NCBI GenBank assembly: GCA_022484695.1 | Contig: JAKVKU010000001.1 | Coordinates: 310,001 to 374,000 of the forward strand | Direction: 5' to 3' | Origin: Lactobacillus sp. | GTDB taxonomy: Bacteria; Bacillota; Bacilli; Lactobacillales; Lactobacillaceae | Length of the DNA stretch: 64,000 nt | Part shown: piece by piece, positions 56,198-63,495 of the stretch | Layout: the number at the start of each line of letters is the position of its first letter | How positions within the stretch are numbered: position 1 is the stretch's first letter | Notes under the pieces: generated by a model | What the model was told of the DNA's origin: nothing | The model's input: the letters and a program-made list of their open reading frames with translations, nothing else | Database searches by the model: none | Made by a program: the position numbers and the translations under genes

Positions 56198-56227
56198 AAA
56201 TTTGCTAGTATTGTCACCTGTCGCAAA

Positions 56228-56869
56228 ATGAATGTTAAAATAAAGCAAAAGTTATCATACGAAAAGAGGCTAAAATTTATCAGTGCTAGAAAATATGTAA
56301 AATTGGGTGGCTATATCGTAATTTGGTTTGGTTTATGGCTATTGACGCCAGGCTTGCTATCTAAAAATGTGGGCATGCTGGTGACCAAATCAGAAAACGG
56401 GGCCTTATTAGTCAATTGTGGTTTGGTATTGCTTTTGGTGATATTGCTACTTTGCCTGAATATTTTGAACGCTCGGGCTTTACTTTTAGGTAGATATAAA
56501 TACTGGGCCATTGGTTTGATTGTTTTGTCAGCCTTGACCTTACCCTTTCATTACCATATGCCAAAACCAATCTTGATTTATTTCATTTGGATGGGATTTT
56601 CGGTTATTTGGCAAAATTTCATCACTTTTGGGCTATTTTATAATAGCCTGCAAACACTATTTCAAGAAAGAACAGCTTTGATAGGGTCAATTTTGATTTT
56701 CACCTTAGGCCATGTGGTGGTCTTACCCGATCGTTTTGGCATCACCCAACCTTTAAACATATTATTCATTCTGGTCGTTGCCACCATATTAGGCGTGCTT
56801 CGCTGGAAGGGTAAAAACTTGGATTTACCAATTGCGCTACATATAGCTTTCTATTATTTTTTCAGTTAG
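56228..56869 (+). CDS. CPBP (Abi)-like membrane protein lacking the glutamate pair
   Basis: A 213-residue protein with about six helices. Helices in the second half resemble the CPBP intramembrane protease family: IWQNFITFGLFYNSL at the position of EE-x3-R, LIFTLGHVV with the F-x3-H histidine, and LDLPIALHIAFYYF with the final histidine. The glutamates of motif 1 are Q-N here, so proteolysis is doubtful. Members of this family often serve as bacteriocin immunity or membrane-anchor proteins. It is AT-rich and the start is uncertain. Confidence 0.5.
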   Translation: MNVKIKQKLSYEKRLKFISARKYVKLGGYIVIWFGLWLLTPGLLSKNVGMLVTKSENGALLVNCGLVLLLVILLLCLNILNARALLLGRYKYWAIGLIVLSALTLPFHYHMPKPILIYFIWMGFSVIWQNFITFGLFYNSLQTLFQERTALIGSILIFTLGHVVVLPDRFGITQPLNILFILVVATILGVLRWKGKNLDLPIALHIAFYYFFS

Positions 56870-56883
56870 GTCGTTTTTGGCCA

Positions 56884-56930
56884 AATAAATACCGGACCTG
56901 CCCCAAAATGGGAACAGATCCGGTTATTTG
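56884..56930. terminator. Bidirectional terminator
   Basis: AATACCGGACCTG pairs imperfectly with CAGATCCGGTTATT; it lies between convergent genes. Confidence 0.7.
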
Positions 56931-57428
56931 TTAATCTAAAATTTCAGCCAATTTTGGCGCAATATCTTCAGGTTTATCTTTAGGTTCAAAACGTTCAATG
57001 ATTTCACCATCACGGCCAATCAAAAACTTGGTGAAATTCCACTTGATGGCTTTGCCGTTGGAGTTTTCAATCAAATAATCGTACAGTGGATTCTTTTCTT
57101 TACCCCGGACTTTGATTTTGGCAAACATTGGGAAGGAAACCCCGTAGTTCATTTGGCAAAATTCGTTGATTTCCGCGTTGCTGCCGGGATCTTGGTGTAG
57201 GAATTGGTTACTAGGAAAACCTAAGATTTCGAAATCCTTATCCTGGTAATCTTTGTAAAGTTGTTCTAAGCCGGCGAATTGGGGCGTGAAACCACATTTG
57301 CTGGCGGTATTGACGATGAGCAGGACTTTACCCTTATACTTGTCTAAACTTTCCTCAGTGCCGTTGATGCGGGCTTCGGTGAAGTCATAAATTGATTGCT
57401 TTGCGTTGGTGTCTTGAGCTGATGCCAT
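56931..57428 (-). CDS. Glutathione peroxidase family thiol peroxidase
   Basis: A 165-residue protein. The active cysteine is Cys45 in NTASKCGFTPQF, with the catalytic glutamine in GFPSNQF and tryptophan in IKWNFTKF. It reduces hydroperoxides; in bacteria without glutathione the reductant is usually thioredoxin. AGGAGG precedes the ATG. Confidence 0.93.
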   Translation of the reverse strand: MASAQDTNAKQSIYDFTEARINGTEESLDKYKGKVLLIVNTASKCGFTPQFAGLEQLYKDYQDKDFEILGFPSNQFLHQDPGSNAEINEFCQMNYGVSFPMFAKIKVRGKEKNPLYDYLIENSNGKAIKWNFTKFLIGRDGEIIERFEPKDKPEDIAPKLAEILD

Positions 57429-57478
57429 AGAAACAACCTCCTAAGAATGGGTGCTTAGAATCGATGATACACAATTTA

Positions 57479-57507
57479 ATTTTACAAACTCAATTGACTG
57501 GTGTCAA
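57479..57507 (-). promoter_or_regulatory. Sigma-70 promoter of the glutathione peroxidase gene
   Basis: On the minus strand consensus TTGACA, then 17 bp, then TAAAAT. The -35 is part of the dyad TTGAC-TGGT-GTCAA, which might bind a regulator. Confidence 0.7.
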
Positions 57508-57528
57508 CTTTCAACTTCTACCATAGCA

Positions 57529-59112
57529 TTAATTAGTGTCTGCTGGCCACGGGATCTGCGTAATTTGTTGTTGGGCGACGTGGAGTTCTTGGTCGCACAA
57601 TTGCCGCAGGAAGTAACGATCATGGGCGATGATCAGTAGGGTGCCACTGTAATCTGCCAGCAGGCGCTCAATTTCTTCTCGCGCGGCAATGTCCAGGTGA
57701 TTGGTGGGCTCATCTAAAATCAATAAGTTGCGTTTAGTTTGAAAAAGACGCAACAGGGTCAGCCGAATCCGTTCACCCCCAGAAAGGTCTTGCAAGCGCC
57801 TAGCCACATCTTCAGCGAAAAAGCCAAAGCGGGCCAGTGCCTGACGAGCAGCCTGTTCATTGGGCATAAAGGTCTGAACGAAAGCCAACAGGCGACTTTG
57901 GGGCTGTTCAAATTGGGGATTTTGCGGCAGGTAGCCCGTGTGTAAACTTGCGCCTAAGGTCACAGTCCCACTGGTGGGAGCTAGCTCCCCTAGAATCAAT
58001 TTTACCAAGGTACTCTTGCCAGACCCATTGGCCCCGGTAATGGCCACCCGATCTCCCCGGTGCAGCCGGAAATCAGCGTGTTGAAATAAGAGATGTTGGT
58101 TAAAGGTCATGCCCAAATCTTGCACAGTGATGACGTCATTACCGGAACGGCCGGCGACAGCGACATTTTGCAGGCGCTGTTTGGGAGACTTGGGCACTTG
58201 GATCACTTGGATTTTGGCCAAACGTTTTTCCAGTTCTTTGGCTTTGCGGAAGAACTTCTCATTTTGACTCTCGTTGCCCCATTGTCGGTATTGCCGAATT
58301 TGTAATTTCAATTTTTGAATGGCTTTGGCTTGTAATTCATGATCTTTTTGCAGTTGGGCCAAGCGCTGGGCTTTGAGTTGCACATAGCGGGTGTAATTCC
58401 CCGGATAGGTCAGCAGTTGACCATCTTCTATTTCCCAGGTTTGCTCGGTCACCCGGTCCAAGAATAAGCGATCATGGGAAATCACCAGATAGCCCGTTTT
58501 GCCCTTTTTTAAAAATTGCTCTAACCATTCAATGCCGGCGGTGTCTAAATGGTTGGTGGGCTCGTCTAAGAGGAAAAAGTCAGCCTCTGAAAGTAACAAT
58601 TGGGCTAAAGCAACTCGCATCCGTTCGCCACCCGAAAGGTCTTGGATAGCCGCTGACTTCAGGTGCCAAATCCCCAAACCCTTTAAGATGGTGTTGATCC
58701 GATCTTCAAAGGCATAGCCACCTTGGTCCTCAAAAGCTTGCTGCAAATCAGCATAGCGGTTTAATACTTTGTCTAAGGCCACATTTGGTTGGCTCATTTG
58801 GGCTTCATAATAATGCAATTCAGCTTGCAGGCGGGACAAGGCCGGTTGACTGGCCCCCAGAAAAGCAGTGACTGTCTCAGGGACAGCCAGCAGTTGCTGG
58901 TCTAAATGGGCGATGGTAGCAGTTTTGGCCCGGCTCACTAGGCCACTATCGGCGGTCTCACTGCCGAGTAAGATATTCATCAAAGTGGACTTGCCACTGC
59001 CGTTTTGACCCACCAAGGCGATGCGGTCAGTTGCCGTAAGGTGTAAGGAAATATTGGTCAAAATAGGTTCGTAGTCGTATTGTTTCGTAATTTTGTTGGC
59101 TTGTAGTAGCAT
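57529..59112 (-). CDS. ABC-F family ATPase (ribosome-associated, possible antibiotic-resistance factor)
   Basis: A 527-residue protein with two ABC domains and no membrane helices. Walker A motifs are VGQNGSGKST and ITGANGSGKST; both signatures read DLSGGER, with LLDEPTNHLD and ILDEPTNHLD. The charged linker (about 230-310) is the arm that reaches the ribosomal P-site. It either protects the ribosome from drugs or modulates translation. The long leader with a short ORF and a terminator upstream is typical of drug-induced ABC-F resistance genes, which favours that role. AAGGAGAAG precedes the ATG. Confidence 0.88.
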   Translation of the reverse strand: MLLQANKITKQYDYEPILTNISLHLTATDRIALVGQNGSGKSTLMNILLGSETADSGLVSRAKTATIAHLDQQLLAVPETVTAFLGASQPALSRLQAELHYYEAQMSQPNVALDKVLNRYADLQQAFEDQGGYAFEDRINTILKGLGIWHLKSAAIQDLSGGERMRVALAQLLLSEADFFLLDEPTNHLDTAGIEWLEQFLKKGKTGYLVISHDRLFLDRVTEQTWEIEDGQLLTYPGNYTRYVQLKAQRLAQLQKDHELQAKAIQKLKLQIRQYRQWGNESQNEKFFRKAKELEKRLAKIQVIQVPKSPKQRLQNVAVAGRSGNDVITVQDLGMTFNQHLLFQHADFRLHRGDRVAITGANGSGKSTLVKLILGELAPTSGTVTLGASLHTGYLPQNPQFEQPQSRLLAFVQTFMPNEQAARQALARFGFFAEDVARRLQDLSGGERIRLTLLRLFQTKRNLLILDEPTNHLDIAAREEIERLLADYSGTLLIIAHDRYFLRQLCDQELHVAQQQITQIPWPADTN

Positions 59113-59144
59113 GTTTTCTTCTCCTTAAAGTTGCCGGAGAACGC

Positions 59145-59174
59145 AAAAAGCCATGGCAATCACGCACCATGGCT
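59145..59174 (-). terminator. Attenuator terminator in the leader of the ABC-F gene
   Basis: On the minus strand AGCCATGG pairs with CCATGGCT and TTTTTG follows. It lies between the leader ORF and the ABC-F gene, 33 bp before the ABC-F start, so the gene is transcribed only on readthrough. Confidence 0.8.
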
Positions 59175-59203
59175 TCCCCTTAAATGGTTTGGCGTCTCGG
59201 CGG

Positions 59204-59341
59204 TCATTGGTTGTTGTACATTTGACTATTGTTGGACAGACTGGTCCCCTTAGTAGCCAAAATAAAACCAATGGTATGGTGAAAAGACACGCTTAAGCGC
59301 ATTTCATCGATTTGAATGTTCGTCTTTTCATAACCGCGCAT
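59204..59341 (-). CDS. 45-residue leader ORF upstream of the ABC-F gene
   Basis: Begins MRGYEKTNIQ after AGAAGG (10 nt) and ends with TGA 30 bp before the attenuator hairpin. Ribosome stalling in such a leader is known to open terminators before ABC-F resistance genes. The peptide has no recognisable domain. Confidence 0.55.
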   Translation of the reverse strand: MRGYEKTNIQIDEMRLSVSFHHTIGFILATKGTSLSNNSQMYNNQ

Positions 59342-59376
59342 GATTGCCAGACCTTCTTCCGTTAGTTGATGTATTC

Positions 59377-59405
59377 AGAATATCGAAAATCGATTAAAAT
59401 TGCAA
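59377..59405 (-). promoter_or_regulatory. Sigma-70 promoter of the ABC-F leader transcript
   Basis: On the minus strand TTGCAA, then 17 bp, then TATTCT. It lies about 36 bp before the leader ORF, right after the adenosine deaminase stop. Confidence 0.7.
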
Positions 59406-59408
59406 CTT

Positions 59409-60428
59409 TTAGGATAGAGCTTGATACGCAGCTTTGAATTGCCGGGTCAATTGTACCTTCAAAGCCGGGTCACAAAAGGCCGCGGCGATGCCGTCTAAAT
59501 TGAATTGCAGAAAAGTGGCTGCCGAAGTTTGAAAGTATTTTTGAAACAGGGCGTATTCTTTTGTTAAAGTGGTGTTAGAGACGGTGCGATTATCCGTGTT
59601 GATACAAGCCTGTAATTGGTTTTGCCGGATTAAATCATAGGGATAGTCCGCGATATTGGTGACCGCCTTGGTTTGTAAATTGCTGGTGAGACATAATTCC
59701 AGACAGGTGTGGTGCGCTTTGATATAAGCGGCCAGGTCGGGTTGCTCGTACAAGGCGGTGCCGTGGCCAATGCGGGTGGCCCCTAAATGAATGCTTTCAT
59801 AAATATTATGGGCACAATGGCATTCCCCGGCGTGCAGGGTCAAGGGCAAGCCTTGAGTCCGGGCGTAGGCGATGGCCGGTTTTAAGTCTGCCGGTGGAAA
59901 ATCCGCCTCATTACCGGCAAAATCCACCCCGCCTAGGCCCTGGTTTAAGTAAGGCACCGCCGCTTTAAAAGCCGCAATATTAGCAGCATTGTCCAATTGG
60001 CGCATGCCACAGACCAAGAGATTGCTATGGATGCCAAAGGCGGCTTCCCCTTGCTTGAGGCCGTCGATCACTGCAGCAATAGTTTCACTGAGGCTTAAGC
60101 CCTGGTCTAGAGAAAAAGCAGGGGCAAAGCGGATTTCTATGTATTGGACATTTTCCGCTGCCGCTTGCTCTAAGACGTCAAAGGCGGCCAGTTTTAACGC
60201 AGCCTTGGTCTGTAAGAGGGGCGCTACAAAGTCGAACTTTTCTAAATATTCCCCCAGATTGGCGATGGGTTCTTGGACCTGGGTCAATTGTGCCAAGGCT
60301 TGATCACTTTCGGGCACCGGGATCTGGGCCATTTTAGCCAATTGGCGAATGGCTTTTAAGGATAAGGAACCATCTAAGTGACAGTGTAATTCAACTTTAG
60401 GTAACGCCTGTAACGTTTTTAAATCCAT
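59409..60428 (-). CDS. add: Adenosine deaminase
   Basis: A 339-residue TIM-barrel enzyme. The metal site HCHLDGSL (His15, His17) is near the start, with TLHAGEC, GHGTALYEQPD and TDNRTVSNTTL further on. It converts adenosine to inosine in purine salvage. The ATG at 60428 is 5 nt after GGAGGT; a longer frame to 60491 would overlap the next gene. Its start is only 28 bp from that of the divergent nucleoside phosphorylase. Confidence 0.92.
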   Translation of the reverse strand: MDLKTLQALPKVELHCHLDGSLSLKAIRQLAKMAQIPVPESDQALAQLTQVQEPIANLGEYLEKFDFVAPLLQTKAALKLAAFDVLEQAAAENVQYIEIRFAPAFSLDQGLSLSETIAAVIDGLKQGEAAFGIHSNLLVCGMRQLDNAANIAAFKAAVPYLNQGLGGVDFAGNEADFPPADLKPAIAYARTQGLPLTLHAGECHCAHNIYESIHLGATRIGHGTALYEQPDLAAYIKAHHTCLELCLTSNLQTKAVTNIADYPYDLIRQNQLQACINTDNRTVSNTTLTKEYALFQKYFQTSAATFLQFNLDGIAAAFCDPALKVQLTRQFKAAYQALS

Positions 60429-60456
60429 AAAGCACCTCCGAGAAAGGATGAGATCA

Positions 60457-61761
60457 ATGGTTCTGTCAATGTTAGAAATTATTGCCCACAAGCGCGACGG
60501 CGCAGTCTTAACCCCTGAAGAAATTCAATTTGTGGTGACCAATTACACCCAGGGTAAGATCCCGGATTACCAGGTCAGTGCTTGGTTGATGAGTGTGTAT
60601 TTGCAGGGGATGAATTTTCAGGAAGCCAGTGAATTGGCCATGGCCATGCGGGATTCTGGAGAGCAGCTCCACTGGCCGGCCAAGTTCTTGCCCATTATCG
60701 ACAAGCACTCCACCGGGGGCGTGGGCGATAAGGTTAGTCTCATTCTAGCACCGATTTTGGCCGCGTGTAACCTATATGATCCCATGATTGCCGGCCGGGG
60801 CTTGGGGCACACCGGTGGGACGTTAGATAAGTTGGAAAGTATCCCCGGCTTTAACGTTGCGCTGGATGATGCGGCGTTACAAGCAGCGTTACAACAAGCC
60901 AAAGTTGTCATAACCGGCGCCACCACTGAATTAGCGCCGGCGGACCGTTTGCTTTATGCGCTGCGGGATACCACCGGTACCGTGGCGTCCATCCCGTTAA
61001 TTGCCAGCTCCATCATGAGTAAAAAATTGGCGGCGGGGATTTCCGGCTTAGTGATGGACGTGAAATGTGGCAGTGGCGCCTTCATGAAGACCCAAGCAGA
61101 AGCCGTCAAATTAGCTCAAACTTTAGTGGCTATTGGCAAAGCCGCGGGCATCAAAATGGCGGCGTTGATCACCAACATGGATCAACCCTTGGGACTGGCC
61201 ATTGGGAATAGTTTGGAAGTTCAAGAAGCCATTGCTTGTTTAACCCAGCAGGGACCGGCGGATATCACTGAACTGACCTTGACCCTGGCTGCCCAGATGT
61301 TGGTCATGGGGGACAAAGCTAGCGATTTAAACCAGGGTCACCAATTGGCCCAAGCCACTTTAACGGACGGCACGGCCTTGGTTTGTTTCAAACAGATGGT
61401 AGCCGCCCAAGGTGGGGACGTGGCTTATATCGACGACCCCAGTCGCTTGCCAAAAGCGGCCCAACAAATCACCATAACGGCCCCCAAAACGGGCGTTATA
61501 GGGGCGATTGCCACCGAGCAAATCGGTATGGCTGTAGTCCATCTAGGGGGTGGCCGCTTGGTGAAGGGGGCGGCCATCGACCCCGCGGTGGGGATCGCGT
61601 TACGGCATAAAATCGGTGACGCGGTGGTTGCCGGGGAACCCTTAGCCGTGGTCCACGCCAATGAAGTCAGTCCTGAATTGCTGCAAGACATCCAAGCATG
61701 TTTTAAGATTCAGAAAAACAGTGCTAATCTTGGACCGTTGGTGTTAGATACGATATTATAG
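60457..61761 (+). CDS. pdp: Pyrimidine-nucleoside phosphorylase
   Basis: A 434-residue enzyme. The start MLEIIAHKRDGAVLTPEEI, the signature KHSTGGVGDKVSLILAP near residue 80 and RGLGHTGGTLDKLESIPG near 110 are typical of thymidine/pyrimidine-nucleoside phosphorylases. It splits uridine or thymidine with phosphate, yielding pentose phosphate that the phosphoketolase route can use. The ATG at 60457 is 9 nt after AAAGG; an ATG at 60448 is in frame. It is divergent from adenosine deaminase. Confidence 0.93.
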   Translation: MVLSMLEIIAHKRDGAVLTPEEIQFVVTNYTQGKIPDYQVSAWLMSVYLQGMNFQEASELAMAMRDSGEQLHWPAKFLPIIDKHSTGGVGDKVSLILAPILAACNLYDPMIAGRGLGHTGGTLDKLESIPGFNVALDDAALQAALQQAKVVITGATTELAPADRLLYALRDTTGTVASIPLIASSIMSKKLAAGISGLVMDVKCGSGAFMKTQAEAVKLAQTLVAIGKAAGIKMAALITNMDQPLGLAIGNSLEVQEAIACLTQQGPADITELTLTLAAQMLVMGDKASDLNQGHQLAQATLTDGTALVCFKQMVAAQGGDVAYIDDPSRLPKAAQQITITAPKTGVIGAIATEQIGMAVVHLGGGRLVKGAAIDPAVGIALRHKIGDAVVAGEPLAVVHANEVSPELLQDIQACFKIQKNSANLGPLVLDTIL

Positions 61762-61859
61762 AGAGTAGATAGTATCATTTTATTTTTCATAAAATTTTCA
61801 ATGAAAATGGTTCTATGTTATTGTGGATATAAGGTCAAAATAATGGAGGATGGTTGAAC

Positions 61860-63011
61860 ATGGCATTAACAGACGATTTAAAGAAATTAGTTATGGACGT
61901 GACTCGTGAAAAAGAGAGTCCTTATATTTCAATTTTTATGGGCGTTAATCCAAATGATACCAATATTCAAAAAGACAAATCAGCTTATAAAAATCTGGTT
62001 GCCCAGGCACAAAAGGATTTTACATCACAATATCCAAAGCGGGAGTGGGATGTGTATCAAGAAGAATTTGACTTGATCGCCTCAGAACGCTCCTTGGGTC
62101 GGGACGGCTTTCAAGGCATGGCCGTCATCGCCAGTAAAACGCATATCTTTAGATATTATTTGAACATCCAACCAGAAGATCAAAGCTATGTGTCTGATAA
62201 CTTATATATTTTACCGATTATTAAAGATGCCCAATACAAATTTGATTATGACATGTTAAGCATTGATAAGGCTGGTTTCAAGTTGTATCGCGTCCGGGAC
62301 GGCGCTTTGAAACTAGCTGACTTACCAGCTGATGCCCCAAGTGATTTCCACAAGGCCATTACGGATCCATTATTGGATGCCCAATCTGAGGTTCATCCCG
62401 AACATGCCGGCAATGATGTTTACAGCACCCGGGATATTCAAGATGTGCCTAAGGATGAAGACTTGGTCCGCTATTACAAGGCTGTGGATTTATACGTGCG
62501 CCAGAAGTTCACTTTGGTGGAACACGTACCCGTTGTCTTATTAGGGGCTGAAGATGTCCAAGATACCTTTAGAAAAATTACTAAAAACGGGATGCTGGAA
62601 TCTAATATTAAGATTACCCGGGTTCCTTCGAAATTAGATCAACCAACTTTGAACCGGTTGAAAGACGATATCAACGCCCAATTTGCCGTGCAAAGTAAGG
62701 CGCAAATCTTACAAGAATTAGATAACGCCCGTTCCGGTGGTCGGGAGACTTCTGGGGTGGATAACGTGGTCCAAGCCGCGGTTGAAGGTCGGATTCGCCA
62801 AGTGCTGATCCGGGATAACACCGTGGAACACGGGGTTATCGATTTAGATATGAACGTGGATACCAAGAGCAAAACGGCCGCTAAGCATAATTTGTTAAAC
62901 GACATTGCCGTGGTTGTTTTAGCCTTTGGTGGTTCCGTGCACGTCTTAACGGATGATGAAATGCCGATTGGCCAAAGTGTCATTGGCCTATTGCGGGGCA
63001 GAGCGCAATAA
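61860..63011 (+). CDS. baeRF-family protein (bacterial eRF1/aeRF1-like), function unknown
   Basis: A 383-residue soluble protein. The segment ASGGRETSGVDNVVQAAVEGRIRQVLIRD-like region near residue 290 and the closing GGSVHVLTDDEMP resemble the bacterial release-factor-1-like (baeRF) proteins, related to pelota/eRF1; the match is from memory. Such proteins may act on stalled ribosomes. The ATG at 61860 is 9 nt after GGAGGA; the TTG at 61854 is less likely. The gene stands alone and ends at a bidirectional terminator. Confidence 0.6.
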   Translation: MALTDDLKKLVMDVTREKESPYISIFMGVNPNDTNIQKDKSAYKNLVAQAQKDFTSQYPKREWDVYQEEFDLIASERSLGRDGFQGMAVIASKTHIFRYYLNIQPEDQSYVSDNLYILPIIKDAQYKFDYDMLSIDKAGFKLYRVRDGALKLADLPADAPSDFHKAITDPLLDAQSEVHPEHAGNDVYSTRDIQDVPKDEDLVRYYKAVDLYVRQKFTLVEHVPVVLLGAEDVQDTFRKITKNGMLESNIKITRVPSKLDQPTLNRLKDDINAQFAVQSKAQILQELDNARSGGRETSGVDNVVQAAVEGRIRQVLIRDNTVEHGVIDLDMNVDTKSKTAAKHNLLNDIAVVVLAFGGSVHVLTDDEMPIGQSVIGLLRGRAQ

Positions 63012-63049
63012 GCGCTGTAACGCCGCTTTACAATTGATCATGACAACAT

Positions 63050-63101
63050 AAAAAATACTTACCTTAGCGCATTTATTGCGGCTGGGGTAAGTATTTTTTT
63101 T
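63050..63101. terminator. Bidirectional terminator
   Basis: AAAAATACTTACC pairs with GGTAAGTATTTTTT; it lies between the baeRF-like gene and the convergent arsR gene. Confidence 0.8.
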
Positions 63102-63103
63102 GA

Positions 63104-63394
63104 CTATAACGTTGCCAGAAATCCAGGCAGGACGGTTTCAAATAACGCTTCATTGAGACGGACATATTTGTTTTGACCAACTTTGCGGGTGGTGGTCAAA
63201 CCGGCTTCACGTAAGGCTTTAAAGTGATATGACACTGTTGATTTATTAATATCTAAGTTCTCTCCGATTTCGCCACAGTTCATTTCAGCTTGCTTGGCGT
63301 AAAGCATACGAATAATTTGCAGCCGAGCTGGGTCGGCAATGGCTTTTAGAATCTGAACCCGCGCTTCATCATCTGTTTGTTGTTTGATTATCAT
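63104..63394 (-). CDS. ArsR-family transcriptional regulator
   Basis: A 96-residue winged-helix protein: ILKAIADPARLQIIRML, MNCGEIGENLDINKSTVSYHFKALREAGL, and a wing TTRKVGQNKYVRL. There is no Cys-x-Cys-type ArsR metal site, apart from one cysteine in MNCGEIG. It is divergent from an MFS transporter and probably represses it. No ribosome binding site is visible and the -10 element ends only 6 bp before the ATG, so the mRNA may be leaderless. Confidence 0.85.
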   Translation of the reverse strand: MIIKQQTDDEARVQILKAIADPARLQIIRMLYAKQAEMNCGEIGENLDINKSTVSYHFKALREAGLTTTRKVGQNKYVRLNEALFETVLPGFLATL

Positions 63395-63400
63395 AAAACT

Positions 63401-63429
63401 ATAATACTATTGCAAAATGGTTTCGTCAA
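63401..63429 (-). promoter_or_regulatory. Sigma-70 promoter of arsR, near the start codon
   Basis: On the minus strand TTGACG, then 17 bp, then TATTAT. The transcript would start at or next to the A of the ATG. Confidence 0.65.
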
Positions 63430-63438
63430 TGCTATGCT
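63410..63438 (+). promoter_or_regulatory. Sigma-70 promoter of the MFS gene
   Basis: TTGCAA, then 17 bp, then TATGCT, overlapping the divergent arsR promoter. Confidence 0.55.
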
Positions 63439-63451
63439 TATTTCTGTTCGA

Positions 63452-63473
63452 TAGTTTGATGATTATCAAACTA
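63452..63473. promoter_or_regulatory. ArsR operator candidate, TAGTTTGAT-N4-ATCAAACTA
   Basis: A perfect 9-4-9 palindrome, just downstream of the MFS -10 and ahead of its ribosome binding site. A related partial site (GTTTGATTATCA) overlaps the arsR start at 63382-63393. Confidence 0.75.
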
Positions 63474-63495
63474 ATATTTCAAAGGAGTTGAAGCG

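Noticed and set aside
55150-56230. Search for a class II bacteriocin precursor next to the small membrane proteins
   Set aside because: No short frame with a double-glycine leader and a ribosome binding site was found; the two short leader ORFs (17 and 18 codons) are too small and lack the motif.
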